Assembly (NCBI GenBank): GCA_030252795.1
Contig: CP127080.1
Span: 694,501 to 758,500, forward strand
From: Porticoccaceae bacterium LTM1
GTDB taxonomy: Bacteria; Pseudomonadota; Gammaproteobacteria; Pseudomonadales; Porticoccaceae
Direction: 5' to 3'
Length of the DNA stretch: 64,000 bases
Positions 47,701 through 56,509 of this stretch are shown piece by piece. Under the pieces are notes generated by a model, which saw only the letters and a list, made by a program, of their open reading frames with translations, did no database searches and had not been told where the DNA came from. Each line of letters starts with the position of its first letter. Within the stretch, counting starts at the first letter, position 1. A program made the position numbers and the translations under genes.

Positions 47701-48963
47701 GGCGAGTCTGTGGTCAGTGATCGAACCACGGTTGAGGGCAATAAAGTTCAGGTATCTATGAAGGCCGGTGAAAGCAGAGTGTACTGGCAGTCGGCGCTGG
47801 AAATTCAGCCGTCGCTGACCTTAACCGCCCAAAGTGCCGATAGTTGGTATGAGACCTGGCAGGTAAATCCCTCTCCAGACTGGCATCTCGAATATAAAGG
47901 GTTGTCGCCGATTTATCAGCAAAACACCGAGCGCTGGGCGCCATTCTGGCAGCCGTGGCAGGGCCAAACCGTCACCCTGGTAAGTACTCGCCCGGAAGGC
48001 GTGATCGGTAGCTGGAACACTATCGATAACTCCACCTTGCAGCTGGTACCCAGTGTACGCAGCACCGATGCGACCTTTAGTTGGACGATGCGCAGCAGTC
48101 AGGGCGGAAAATACCAGCTGATGGTTCCTGAAGGTGTTCAGGTAAGAGGGGTCACAGTGGATGGGGACTCTCAACCCGTTCGTCAGACAGGTAATATTTT
48201 GGAAGTGCCATTAAAGCCGGGAGAGAGCAATTTTAAAATCTCATGGCAACAGCCGCAGGGGGTCGAATTTAGTTACCAAAGCCCTGCTGTAGACCTGCAA
48301 ATGCCCAGCGTGAATGGCAACACTAAAATTGAATTCCCCGAAAATCGCTGGGTATTGTGGTTATCTGGCCCGAGCATGGGGCCGGCCGTGATGTTTTGGG
48401 GTTTGATTCTTGTGCTGGTGATGATCGGTTGGGGGCTGGGGCGCAGCCAATACACGCCATTAAAAAGCTGGCAGTGGATTTTACTGTTGATTGGTTTGAG
48501 TCAGGCGCCACTCACCGGCGGCATTATGGTTGTGATCTGGTTGCTGGGCTTGGCTTGGCTCCACAAGCAGCCCAGGCCAGTCAACTGGTTGTGTCTGCTC
48601 TATCAAATCGCGATGGTGGTATTGACGATTATCGCGTTGACCTCGCTCTATGCCGGCATTGCACAGGGGTTACTGGATTCACCACAAATGCAGATCGCGG
48701 GCAATGACTCGTATTGGTATGACTTCAACTGGTACGCTGATCGAGTGGAAGGGGTGTTGCCCACGGTATCGGTTATTTCCGTGCCCATTTGGGTCTATCG
48801 CGTTCTGACGTTACTCTGGGCGCTGTGGATTGCCTTTGCGCTGATCAGTTGGTTGCGCTGGGGCATTAAGGTTTTTCAGGCATATATGCCACACTTTCAA
48901 AAGAAGTCTGCCGCCGTGAGTAAAACGACGGAACAGGGGCAACAGCAGACATCAACGGATTGA
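44707..48963 (+). CDS. Giant inner-membrane/periplasmic protein with inserted TonB-plug domain
   Basis: 1418-residue protein of unknown function. Residues 1-21 are a signal peptide; the ATG at 44707 follows CAGGAAC. A periplasmic beta-rich region (about 22-475) is followed by four membrane helices (478-566), then a loop carrying a TonB-receptor plug domain (594-698), then two more helices (about 737-790), a second large periplasmic region (about 800-1220) and a final set of helices. No TonB-dependent barrel is present. The plug carries EEVVVTGAR, NLRGLGSKDALILINGRRID, RIEILNEGASATYGNDGVGG and VVNIITKDS. The host protein has no name I recognise. It is divergent from the DUF4153 gene; a hairpin follows the stop codon. 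Confidence 0.85.
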   Translation: MKHRLLALCLFATFLFSAVGAHSSSKTVNTDDVPELLKPWVPWVLHNQDQQFCPVSATAFQQKICQWPGVFSLQVGSKQATFQQQWTAYSKGEIVLPGNTDMWPVAVTLNGRAAVVLNRSNRPVIQVEAGEYNIAGTFRWQQRPNQLQLAPDIALVQMQLDGEAVLQPEIDRAGSLRLNKGSTVAIGEDWLKFSVSRLLVDDVPTRLETVIALEVAGKAREQIIGPVLMEGFRPINIESSLPARIEPDGTIRVQVRPGRWQLKLVAVALSPQNSFGFSRTDLSWPAQEYWAFQARPELRLVDIKGANLIDGSRTDMYQQWQSLPTYRLTPDSTLVLEEVRRGSAADDYNQLNLSRELWVDFAGEQFRFRDLINGKMIKDWRMDATSALSLGRVEINGEDQLLTTLEGSDRVGVEVRQSRLNLLAEGELEDSWTLPANGWGVDMDAVDTTLNLPPGWRVMAVVGADYSKGDWVTRWTLLDLFLVLLAAVAVWKLWGWPAGVIALLGLALSWHEPNAPQVVWLNLIAAAALWRLAIQGWPRYLVRGYWLASILALVVVAVPFAVQQAKSALYPQLEPTGFGAVSKMRAPSLDEGLEEVVVTGARVQSATNSKQIQVITPDELEGLAAGSGVNLRGLGSKDALILINGRRIDPNGAYGDFKSLADIPTDIIARIEILNEGASATYGNDGVGGVVNIITKDSEQALVQQHVSVQTGLGIPDWKWRQVHIGWNGKVASDYNVSLWLLPPWLTKVMLLAQLLLLAGLLLKLLGLSIRIPLRKALPVIPLALTTLLFSAPDAQAQSVEPSSEILRELRQRLLKAPDCAPNCAQLEKAHITIKGDQLTVEMVAHAGTDVAFPLPASRENWLPQRVELDGKSSHLLTHHQASLWLNLSPGVHRLVLQGKVVGDEISLPFALAAHVVEVTADGWQVAGLNPNQQNISQIQLIREQDETEQQENKVSGTLPLVEVRRNINMGLLWQVSTAVTRKSDSAQPLVLSIPLLPGESVVSDRTTVEGNKVQVSMKAGESRVYWQSALEIQPSLTLTAQSADSWYETWQVNPSPDWHLEYKGLSPIYQQNTERWAPFWQPWQGQTVTLVSTRPEGVIGSWNTIDNSTLQLVPSVRSTDATFSWTMRSSQGGKYQLMVPEGVQVRGVTVDGDSQPVRQTGNILEVPLKPGESNFKISWQQPQGVEFSYQSPAVDLQMPSVNGNTKIEFPENRWVLWLSGPSMGPAVMFWGLILVLVMIGWGLGRSQYTPLKSWQWILLLIGLSQAPLTGGIMVVIWLLGLAWLHKQPRPVNWLCLLYQIAMVVLTIIALTSLYAGIAQGLLDSPQMQIAGNDSYWYDFNWYADRVEGVLPTVSVISVPIWVYRVLTLLWALWIAFALISWLRWGIKVFQAYMPHFQKKSAAVSKTTEQGQQQTSTD
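46486..46800 (+). other. Grafted TonB plug segment inside the giant membrane protein gene
   Basis: Codes for residues 594-698, a complete plug core without barrel, in frame with the host. Counting by hand, bases 46501-46800 contain 134 G/C of 300 (45%), whereas 46201-46440 contain 142 of 240 (59%) and 46861-47040 contain 98 of 180 (54%). The composition step at both edges and the receptor-type sequence argue for insertion of DNA from a TonB receptor gene into a loop between membrane helices. Confidence 0.8.
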
Positions 48964-48981
48964 TCGTCACAGAGCGAACTA

Positions 48982-49004
48982 GGGCCTGCTTGTGTCGCAG
49001 GCCC
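48982..49004 (+). terminator. GC-rich hairpin after the giant membrane protein gene
   Basis: Stem GGGCCTGC (48982-48989), loop TTGTGTC, GCAGGCCC (48997-49004), 18 bases past the stop codon. There is no T run directly behind it, so its efficiency is uncertain. It makes the GTG at 48992, which lies in the loop, an unlikely start for the next gene. Confidence 0.55.
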
Positions 49005-49039
49005 AACCATTTCGAATTTTAGCTATGGGAAAAAACGCT

Positions 49040-50596
49040 ATGAGTGATCACGAAACCGCAAATATCAATTCTGAAGTCAAGCTAAAGCTGCGCAATTTGA
49101 GCCGTTCTGATTTTGGTCACATCAAAACCATTATGGATGAAGTGTATGCAGATCTTGGGGGAGCGTTCCCACAACATCAATATCTGACAATGTTGAAAAC
49201 CTTTCCTGAGGGGCAGATCTGTATTGAAGACAATGGCGTTCCGGTGGCGGCGGCTTTTTCGGTGATTGTCGATTACAACAAATTTGGCGATGAGCACACC
49301 TACGACGAAATTACAGGCAATGCCTACTTAACCACTCACGACCCCAATGGCGATGTGCTGTACGGTGTCGATGTGTTTGTGTCGCCAGAATACCGCAATT
49401 TGCGCCTGGGCAGGCGCTTGTACGAAGCGCGCAAGGAACTGTGCCAAAGCCTGAACTTGCGCGCTATTTTTGCCGGTGGCCGCATTCCTAATTACAACGA
49501 ATACGCTGGCGAGATGAGGCCGCAGCAGTATATCGAGGCGGTTCGGCGCAAAGAGATATACGACCCGATTTTGAGTTTTCAATTAGCTAATGATTTTGAG
49601 GTGAAGCGGGTATTAAAAGCTTACATGCCGGAGGATAAAGAGTCTCACGGTTATGCCACTTTGCTGGAGTGGTTCAATATTTACTACGAACCGCGCAAAC
49701 CAAAGCTGTTTGGCAGCCGAAAAAGCACTGCCCGTATAGGCTGTGTGCAGTGGCAAATGCGCGAATTTCACAGTGTCGAAGAAGTGCTCAAACAGGTGGA
49801 GTATTTTATTGATGCCTTGTCTGACTACCGTTGCGATGTGGCGGTTTTTCCGGAATTTTTTAACGCGCCATTAATGGGCTTGCAAGAGCATCAGAATTCG
49901 GTAGAAGCGATTCGTTACCTGGCGTCGTTCAGTGAAAGCATGCTGGAAGCCATCTCTGCACTGGCGGTGAGTTACAACATCAACGTAGTGGCGGGTTCAA
50001 TGCCGGTGATCGAAGACGGTGAACTGTACAATGTTGCCTACCTATGTCGCCGCAATGGCACTATCGAATCACAATACAAATTGCACCCGACCCCTCACGA
50101 AAAGAAAGACTGGGTAATGAAGGGCGGCAACCACCTGACACTGTTTGAAACCGACTTTGGCCGAGTCGGTATCCTGATTTGCTACGACGTTGAATTTCCG
50201 GAACTGGCCCGACTGCTCAGTGATGAAGAGATGGAGATTCTAATCGTCCCGTTCTGGACCGACACCAAAAATGGTTACTTGCGAGTGCGCCGTTGTGCAC
50301 AGGCTCGAGCCATCGAAAACGAATGTTATGTGGCCATATCCGGCAGTATCGGCAATTTGCCACAGGTGGACAGTGTGGATATTCAGTACGGCCAGACTGC
50401 GGTATTTTCCCCTTCTGATTTTGCCTTTCCACACGATGCCATTATGGCGGAAACTACGCCCAATACCGAGATGACTCTGATAGTTGATGTTGATCTGGAT
50501 AAGCTGCAAATCCTGCAAAACGAGGGGTCGGTACGCAATTATCTGGATCGTAGAAGGGATTTGTACCGGATAGAGTGGATTGGGGATTCGGAGTAG
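49040..50596 (+). CDS. GNAT acetyltransferase-carbon-nitrogen hydrolase (nitrilase) fusion
   Basis: 518-residue two-domain enzyme. The N-terminal ~210 residues form a GNAT domain (LRNLSRSDFGHIKTIMDEVY, FVSPEYRNLRLGRRLYEARK). The C-terminal ~280 residues are a nitrilase-superfamily amidase with the Glu-Lys-Cys triad visible in FPEFFNAP, KLHPTPHEKKDW and GILICYDVEFPE. This fusion is known and common in bacteria, but the substrate is unknown. ATG 49040 is preferred over ATG 49025 and the GTG 48992 (inside a hairpin), though the ribosome binding site is weak. Transcribed alone. Confidence 0.92.
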   Translation: MSDHETANINSEVKLKLRNLSRSDFGHIKTIMDEVYADLGGAFPQHQYLTMLKTFPEGQICIEDNGVPVAAAFSVIVDYNKFGDEHTYDEITGNAYLTTHDPNGDVLYGVDVFVSPEYRNLRLGRRLYEARKELCQSLNLRAIFAGGRIPNYNEYAGEMRPQQYIEAVRRKEIYDPILSFQLANDFEVKRVLKAYMPEDKESHGYATLLEWFNIYYEPRKPKLFGSRKSTARIGCVQWQMREFHSVEEVLKQVEYFIDALSDYRCDVAVFPEFFNAPLMGLQEHQNSVEAIRYLASFSESMLEAISALAVSYNINVVAGSMPVIEDGELYNVAYLCRRNGTIESQYKLHPTPHEKKDWVMKGGNHLTLFETDFGRVGILICYDVEFPELARLLSDEEMEILIVPFWTDTKNGYLRVRRCAQARAIENECYVAISGSIGNLPQVDSVDIQYGQTAVFSPSDFAFPHDAIMAETTPNTEMTLIVDVDLDKLQILQNEGSVRNYLDRRRDLYRIEWIGDSE

Positions 50597-50767
50597 GAAA
50601 TTAAAGCCATGGAAATTGCGCCAGTAAGTCTGGTCAAGGAGCCTTCTTCAAAAAAGGGTGGAAGGTGAGGAGTTATTTTATTGCAAGCAAAGTATGTCGA
50701 CTGGTAATAGATCATTCAATGAAGATGATTTAGAGATTTTCTCCATGAAAATTCCCTTTATCGCCGA

Positions 50768-51874
50768 TTAACTGTTGTTTCGTAATCCCTTAGGGTTTTC
50801 ACCGAAATATTGTTTAATTGCTTGTGTGAAGTTAGAGGCATGTTGAAAACCTGTCATTAAGCTAATTTCAGATAGTGGTAGATCAGTTTCTTCCAGTAGC
50901 CGTTTTGCTTCATTCATTCGATATTTTGTTTGATATTCATGAATGGTTTCTCCAAAGCACTCTTTAAAACTTGATGTTAATTTGGATCTGCTAATACCAA
51001 CCATTTTCGAAAGTTTATCGATGGTGGGGGGCTTTTCTAACTGTGACTCCAGAATGAATTTTGCTTCATGTAACCGATTGAGGTCTCTTTGCTTAATCTT
51101 CCCCTTGTGCTCGGAAATATTCAACTCTGGAATAAATCTTGGAAAAGCAGCGCATATCAACTCTTGGGCTTTGGCTTTTATATAGATCACCCTAAGCTCA
51201 AGTGGCAGCTTGTCACGGGACTCAATGATCTCTTTTGCAATTTGCATAGTTTTAGTGCAAGACTCAATAGGAAATGAAAGTGGCTTCAATTTTGCTGCTT
51301 CAAAAAGGGTTCTAAAGGATCCCGTTGGGGGATTTGTGTTGTAAGGTAGTGAATTCTCAATGTTTGGTACGATACTCAGTGTGACCATCTTTAATGGCAA
51401 GTTTGGATGGATGGTATACCCGGTTGACTTTCCACTATTGTTTATATGTACGTGAGCGGTCTCACCAGCATAGACTACATCTTCACCTAGCAAAGAAATT
51501 GAACCAGAGTATATGACTCGGATTTTTAGTTTCCACTCTGGTAAGTATTCAAGTTGGTGTGGGGAGTAATACAAGGAATCAGTGATAGACAGTACTATCC
51601 CAGGACTAATTTCTATAAAATCCCAATAGCCTTCACCAATTTCTTTAGGAAGATAAGTACGTAAACCGGCGAGAGGGTTAGGTTTGTGGGTTGTGTACAG
51701 ACTTTTAGCATTTGGGAAAGCCCTATGGCTGTTATCAGATGGATCAGGTCGGCCAATACACGAGTTTAGTTTTTCAATTAAGCCTGTTACAGGTTCGCCA
51801 AATATGCGCTCATTTGTGACATTAATATCAAATGAGCTCAATGAATTCTTGAGATGTGTAGTGGACTTTTTCAT
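50768..51874 (-). CDS. AraC-family transcriptional regulator
   Basis: 368-residue regulator. The N-terminal ~240 residues are a ligand-sensing part of no assigned family. The C-terminal ~110 residues are the AraC/XylS double helix-turn-helix (IDKLSKMVGISRSKLTSSFK, FGETIHEYQTKYRMNEAKRL, ISLMTGFQHASNFTQAIKQY, FGENPKG), most like the PchR subgroup. The ATG at 51874 is preferred to the TTG two codons upstream. It is divergent from the TonB receptor at 52277, about 400 bases away, and is the likely activator of the receptor-peptidase-hydrolase cluster. PchR-type regulators respond to the imported ligand or siderophore. Confidence 0.93.
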   Translation of the reverse strand: MKKSTTHLKNSLSSFDINVTNERIFGEPVTGLIEKLNSCIGRPDPSDNSHRAFPNAKSLYTTHKPNPLAGLRTYLPKEIGEGYWDFIEISPGIVLSITDSLYYSPHQLEYLPEWKLKIRVIYSGSISLLGEDVVYAGETAHVHINNSGKSTGYTIHPNLPLKMVTLSIVPNIENSLPYNTNPPTGSFRTLFEAAKLKPLSFPIESCTKTMQIAKEIIESRDKLPLELRVIYIKAKAQELICAAFPRFIPELNISEHKGKIKQRDLNRLHEAKFILESQLEKPPTIDKLSKMVGISRSKLTSSFKECFGETIHEYQTKYRMNEAKRLLEETDLPLSEISLMTGFQHASNFTQAIKQYFGENPKGLRNNS

Positions 51875-52276
51875 TAGCAATTATGAATCTGTTCTAAATT
51901 GAGAAATCTACTTATGCTAACCCAAATTGGGTCTCGCGAAGAATATAGTTTCCTGATTGTAGCGCTTGGCTTTCTTTGGCTATAAAACGAAGCTATCTAA
52001 CAGTTAGAATAGCCTAAAATCAACAATACGGCTATTTGATGCTGTTGATTACAATAAAAATGGCCGAATATGTAACTTTTTTGTCCTAATTACAAATTCC
52101 AACACTCCTTCTTGAGTTACCCTTTTCTTAGGTTTGAAGATTGTAGCCTCTGTTGCTAATGGATGGTTTCAGTTTAAGCCTTCAAGGCATATGCCGCCCT
52201 ATATTCATAATAAAAATTACCCGAATGCAATAGTAGGCCTGGTTGCTGGGTAGCCCCTAAATTGACGGAGGATGAT
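51875..52276. promoter_or_regulatory. Divergent control region with palindrome at 51920-51932
   Basis: AT-rich gap between the AraC regulator and the TonB receptor. The perfect palindrome ACCCAAATTGGGT lies at 51920-51932, 46 bases before the regulator ATG, a possible operator. No promoter was clear enough to place. The sequence gtaactttttt near 52071 resembles part of the ECF promoter block but lacks its second half. Confidence 0.45.
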
Positions 52277-54370
52277 ATGTGCAAACATTACAAATCTAAA
52301 AAGCTTTATGCAGCAATAGCAACCCTTAGTGGAGTGTTTCTGTCGGGAACTTCTATGGCAGAGAATGAAATTGAAGAGGTTCTGGTAACGGCTCAAAAGC
52401 GTGAGCAAAAGTTAATGGATGTGCCGTTGTCTATTCAGTCATTTGGTTCTGAGCAACTTGGTGATGCAAGTATCCGAGATGTCAGTGAGCTAATGACGAT
52501 GGTTCCTGGAGCCTCTGAAGGTATTAGTCTTACAGTGGGTCAGCGTCGGTTTCAGATTCGTGGGATCGAACAAGGTGCAGGTAGTCCAACAGTTGGCTAC
52601 TACTTTGATGATTCTGCATTTTATGGTTTGGATTTTGCTCCAGTTGGACGAGCATTTGACATGGCGCGTGTGGAAGTGATGCGCGGTCCACAAGGGACGC
52701 TATATGGTGGCGGCTCAATGGGGGGGGTTGTACGATATATTCCAAATTCACCAAATTTGAGTTTTGTTGAAGCAAAAGTCAGCACTGGCTTCAATACCTT
52801 GCGTGGTGGTGATGGTGGTCAATTCATTGACGCTGCAGTGAGTTTGCCCGTTATAGAGGACACTTTGGGCATTCGATTGGTTGCAAGTAAGGAGAACGTA
52901 GGTGGTTATCTTAAAGATGCACTTGGAAATCAAAATGTAAATGATGCTGACATTGAGAATTATCGGGCGAGTGTGCATTGGGAGCCTACTGATGATCTCA
53001 GAGTGAAATTTAACTACATGCACAATGTGGTGGATCAAAATGGCGGAACATTAATTTCCAAGCTTGATCCTTCAAATCCTGTGAGCTCTAGTCTCCCTGG
53101 TGATATCAATAATATTGAGTTCGACTTGAGCTCTCTCACTTTAGAGTATGGGTTTGGATTTGCTGACTTAAGCAGCACCACTACTTATAGTACTGTGAAT
53201 AATGACGTTATCATTAGTCTCCCGCTGGGTTTTACCACTGTTACTTCTAGCGTAGTGGGTGATCAGAAAATTTGGAGCAACGAAACTCGATTGACGTCCA
53301 ATACTGATGGTGTATTTCAGTGGTTAACTGGAGTTTATTATACTGATTTTGAGCAGTCGCTTACGTCAGGTAATGAGTGGGCACCAGAAATTCCTCCTTT
53401 CTTTGTAAATAGTTTTTCAAAAACAGTTGATACTTCAAAATCGCTGTCTATTTTTGGTGAATTTTCATGGAATTTAATGGATGGAGAATTGATTCCTTTG
53501 GTCGGTGTTCGCTATTTCGAAGAGACGCTGGAAGGGGATAGTGCGATTGCGGCAGGAAGCCCTGATGGTGAAGATTTTGATAGCGTTAATTTCCGCTTTA
53601 ACTTGTCATGGTTCCCTCAGGAAGGTTCTCATTACTTTATCAATATTGCCGAAGGCTTTAGGTCAGGGGACTTCAATGATCTGGCTACCTGCTCACTGCA
53701 CCAATTAGCTGGACTTCCCTGTGAGTTGATTTTGGATTCTGATGAGCTGATTAGCTATGAAGTCGGCACGAAGCAAGATTTAATAAATGGGCAGTTACAA
53801 CTAGATGCCGCCATTTACTATCAGGACTGGCAAGATGCACGTTTTTCCGTGCCGTCCAATGGTTTATTTGCTGATTATGCGGTCGGTGACGCTAAGATTT
53901 ATGGTGTCGATTTGGGGATGACTTACTCTCCTGAAAGTATTGAAGGATTAACCATGTCGCTAACCGGGAACTGGAATAGTGCTGAGATAGTTTCAGCAAA
54001 TGATCTGGGTGCTTCCGGAGCTGAAAATGGTGACAGGATTCCATTTGTCCCTAAATGGACCGCTGCGATGTCTACTAGCTATAAATGGGCAGTGAGTGAT
54101 GTTTGGGCTGGTTTGATCAGTATGACATTTTCTCATATTGATGGCCAATACGGTCAATTCGGAGCGGATGATGCCAGAAAGGGAGATGTCAGAAACCTGT
54201 TGCGTGCAAGAATCGGTGCAGAAAATGGAAAATTTGGAGTTTACCTTTACGGTAATAACTTGCTGAATGAACAGGGAGAGATTTTCAATCAGAACCCAGC
54301 AGGCGGTGCGCCTCTTTTCACAGAGGATTCCCCTCGCTTGGTTGGGGTTGAGTTCACCTACCAGATTTAA
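52277..54370 (+). CDS. TonB-dependent receptor of the right-hand cluster
   Basis: 697-residue outer-membrane receptor without an STN domain, so it is a plain transporter. ATG 52277 follows ACGGAGGA; the TTG at 52262 is rejected. The signal peptide (about 1-30, FLSGTSMA) is followed by the TonB box IEEVLVTAQKREQ, plug (MDVPLSIQSFGSEQL, FQIRGIEQGAGSPTVGYYFD, RVEVMRGPQGTLYGGGSMGG) and barrel ending VGVEFTYQI. The VTAQKREQ..DVPLSIQ pattern is the common receptor type of aquatic proteobacteria for organic substrates. An S9 peptidase gene follows behind a terminator-like hairpin. Confidence 0.94.
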   Translation: MCKHYKSKKLYAAIATLSGVFLSGTSMAENEIEEVLVTAQKREQKLMDVPLSIQSFGSEQLGDASIRDVSELMTMVPGASEGISLTVGQRRFQIRGIEQGAGSPTVGYYFDDSAFYGLDFAPVGRAFDMARVEVMRGPQGTLYGGGSMGGVVRYIPNSPNLSFVEAKVSTGFNTLRGGDGGQFIDAAVSLPVIEDTLGIRLVASKENVGGYLKDALGNQNVNDADIENYRASVHWEPTDDLRVKFNYMHNVVDQNGGTLISKLDPSNPVSSSLPGDINNIEFDLSSLTLEYGFGFADLSSTTTYSTVNNDVIISLPLGFTTVTSSVVGDQKIWSNETRLTSNTDGVFQWLTGVYYTDFEQSLTSGNEWAPEIPPFFVNSFSKTVDTSKSLSIFGEFSWNLMDGELIPLVGVRYFEETLEGDSAIAAGSPDGEDFDSVNFRFNLSWFPQEGSHYFINIAEGFRSGDFNDLATCSLHQLAGLPCELILDSDELISYEVGTKQDLINGQLQLDAAIYYQDWQDARFSVPSNGLFADYAVGDAKIYGVDLGMTYSPESIEGLTMSLTGNWNSAEIVSANDLGASGAENGDRIPFVPKWTAAMSTSYKWAVSDVWAGLISMTFSHIDGQYGQFGADDARKGDVRNLLRARIGAENGKFGVYLYGNNLLNEQGEIFNQNPAGGAPLFTEDSPRLVGVEFTYQI

Positions 54371-54387
54371 CGACCATAGATAATACT

Positions 54388-54412
54388 TGGCACTCCTTGT
54401 GAGTGCCATTTT
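54388..54412 (+). terminator. Terminator/attenuator between TonB receptor and S9 peptidase
   Basis: Stem TGGCACTC, loop CTTGT, GAGTGCCA (54388-54408), followed by TTTT; the peptidase ribosome binding site begins about 14 bases later. Probably a partial terminator giving more receptor than enzyme. Confidence 0.7.
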
Positions 54413-54434
54413 AACATGTAATAAAGAGGTAAAT

Positions 54435-56483
54435 ATGTATAGAATCTGCCAAGCTATAGTGGTCTCTATTTTGATTTCATTGACTGCTAACGCTGAACAG
54501 TTTGGAAAAGATCCATTGCAAGCACTGGATCTTTTTGAGCTAGAGTATGCTTCAAGTCCAGAGATTTCTCCTGATGGTGAGCAGGTAGCTTACGTTCGTC
54601 ACTTCAATGATGTGATGACAGACATGCGTTATACCAACCTCTGGATCGTATCTTCTGATGGCAATGACCATCGACCAATTAGTACGGGCAAGCATCACAT
54701 ATTTAGCCCAGCTTGGTCCCCAGATGGAAAGCGCTTGGCTTACGTCTCAACGGAATCTGGAAGCGCGCAAATATATATGCGTTGGATGGATACTGGCGCA
54801 ACCACAGCAATTACAAACTTGCCTAAAGCACCTGGGAGTATCAAATGGTCTCCAGACGGTAGCATGATAGCGTTTGCTATGTTCAAGCCAATCAACTCGC
54901 CATTAATGATTGGGCAAATGCCAATTCCTCCTGCGGGAGCCAAATGGGCTCCACCTGCAAAAATGACAGATAAGCTGATTTTCCGCTTTAATGGATCTGG
55001 TGACCTACCTGATGGTTACACGCAGCTCTATGTGGTTCCCTCTGAAGGTGGAACACCACGTCAGGTAACACATGGTGACTACAATCATGGGGGGTTTATT
55101 AGTAGTCCTGCACAGTATTGCTGGTCGCCAGATGGAAATAGCTTGATAGTTTCTGCTAATCGCAATGACAATTGGGAACAAAATTTTTTTCTGACAGATA
55201 TTTTTGAATTCTCATTGAGTGGTGGTGAACCGAGTCGGCTGACCAATCGTCATGGGGGTGAAAACGAAGTTGCGGTTTCGCCAACTAATAAATATCTAGC
55301 CTTTACGGGTCACGATGAAAATTACAAAGCGGCTGAACAGAATCGCCTGTATATAGCAAGCCGCGATGGAAGTAATCTCAAAGTGCTTAGTGCCAAACTT
55401 GACCGCCCAGTGTCTTCACCCAGATGGTCTGCAGATGGCAAGTACATATATGTTGTTTATGACAGTGAAGGTGTAACACGTCTAGGACGTTTTGACCTGA
55501 ACGGAAATTTCACCGAGATGGCCAGGAATCTTGGAACTGGTGATTTCAACTATGGTATGGGCTCTTTCTCTTTAAGTAAAAATAATACCTACACGTACGC
55601 CATCAATAAACCTGATGTTTTAGGAGAAGTAGGTGTTGGCCGAAATGGTGGAAAAAGTTCGCAGATAACACACCTTAATGATGACCTGTTCAGTCAGCGA
55701 GAGCTTGGTAAAGTTGAAGAAATTTGGTGGAAGTCATCCAAGGATGGCCGAAACATTCAAGGGTGGTTAGTTAAGCCACCGCAGTTTGATCCAGCCAAAA
55801 AGTACCCTTTGATACTGGAAATACACGGTGGACCTACGGCCAATTATGGGCCGCGGTTTGATATTGAGAAGCAATTAATGGCTTCGGATGGGTATTTGGT
55901 TCTTTATGCCAACCCTCGCGGTAGCAACAGCTATGGTCAGGAATTTGTCGATTTGATAGATCGAGTTTTCCCCGGAGATGAGTATCACGATCTTAATAGT
56001 GGTGTTGATGCAGTAATTTCTATGGGATACGTGGATTCAAACCGAGTGTACGTAACTGGAGGAAGTGGCGGCGGAACATTGACGGCCTGGATGATAAGCA
56101 ATACAGATCGGTTTAAAGCAGCAGTTTCGTTCTATCCGGTTATAAACTGGGAAAGTTTTGTATTTACCGCGGATATGTCCGCACATTACCTCAGTCATTG
56201 GATGCCAGGTCTGCCTTGGGAGCATCGGGATAATTATGAAAAACGCTCTATATTAAGTGCCTCTGGAAATGTGAAAACGCCCACTTTGATAATGACAGGA
56301 GAGGAAGATTGGCGGACACCAATGTCTGAGTCCGAGCAATACTACAAGGCATTAAAGTTGCAGGGTGTTGAATCAGTGCTGGTACGAGTTCCAGGCGAAG
56401 GTCATGGAATATTCGCTCGACCGAGCCACCATCTTTCAAAAATGACCACTCTATTGGGATGGTTTAAAAAGCACAGCGAATAA
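54435..56483 (+). CDS. S9-family serine peptidase (acylaminoacyl-peptidase/DPP-like), exported
   Basis: 682-residue enzyme. ATG 54435 follows AAGAGG and opens on a signal peptide (1-20, ending TANA); 16 upstream codons are rejected. An N-terminal beta-propeller with PD40/WD40-like repeats (SPEISPDGEQVAYVRHF, SPAWSPDGKRLAYVS, SIKWSPDGSMIAF) is followed by an alpha/beta-hydrolase domain with GGSGGGTL (S544), EEDWRTP (D625) and GEGHGI (H657). It is probably periplasmic and cleaves small peptides or amides brought in by the preceding receptor. S9 enzymes beside TonB receptors include lasso-peptide isopeptidases, which is one alternative. Confidence 0.92.
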   Translation: MYRICQAIVVSILISLTANAEQFGKDPLQALDLFELEYASSPEISPDGEQVAYVRHFNDVMTDMRYTNLWIVSSDGNDHRPISTGKHHIFSPAWSPDGKRLAYVSTESGSAQIYMRWMDTGATTAITNLPKAPGSIKWSPDGSMIAFAMFKPINSPLMIGQMPIPPAGAKWAPPAKMTDKLIFRFNGSGDLPDGYTQLYVVPSEGGTPRQVTHGDYNHGGFISSPAQYCWSPDGNSLIVSANRNDNWEQNFFLTDIFEFSLSGGEPSRLTNRHGGENEVAVSPTNKYLAFTGHDENYKAAEQNRLYIASRDGSNLKVLSAKLDRPVSSPRWSADGKYIYVVYDSEGVTRLGRFDLNGNFTEMARNLGTGDFNYGMGSFSLSKNNTYTYAINKPDVLGEVGVGRNGGKSSQITHLNDDLFSQRELGKVEEIWWKSSKDGRNIQGWLVKPPQFDPAKKYPLILEIHGGPTANYGPRFDIEKQLMASDGYLVLYANPRGSNSYGQEFVDLIDRVFPGDEYHDLNSGVDAVISMGYVDSNRVYVTGGSGGGTLTAWMISNTDRFKAAVSFYPVINWESFVFTADMSAHYLSHWMPGLPWEHRDNYEKRSILSASGNVKTPTLIMTGEEDWRTPMSESEQYYKALKLQGVESVLVRVPGEGHGIFARPSHHLSKMTTLLGWFKKHSE

Positions 56484-56509
56484 TAAGAGATTGCAGAGAA
56501 ATATTTCAC

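Noticed and set aside
48992-49039. Earlier GTG start for the GNAT-nitrilase fusion
   Set aside because: The GTG lies in the loop of a GC-rich hairpin behind the previous gene, without a ribosome binding site, and adds no recognised residues.
52071-52090. A third ECF promoter upstream of the TonB receptor at 52277
   Set aside because: gtaactttttt resembles the first block, but the atagggt end and the gccgtcct block at the right spacing are missing.
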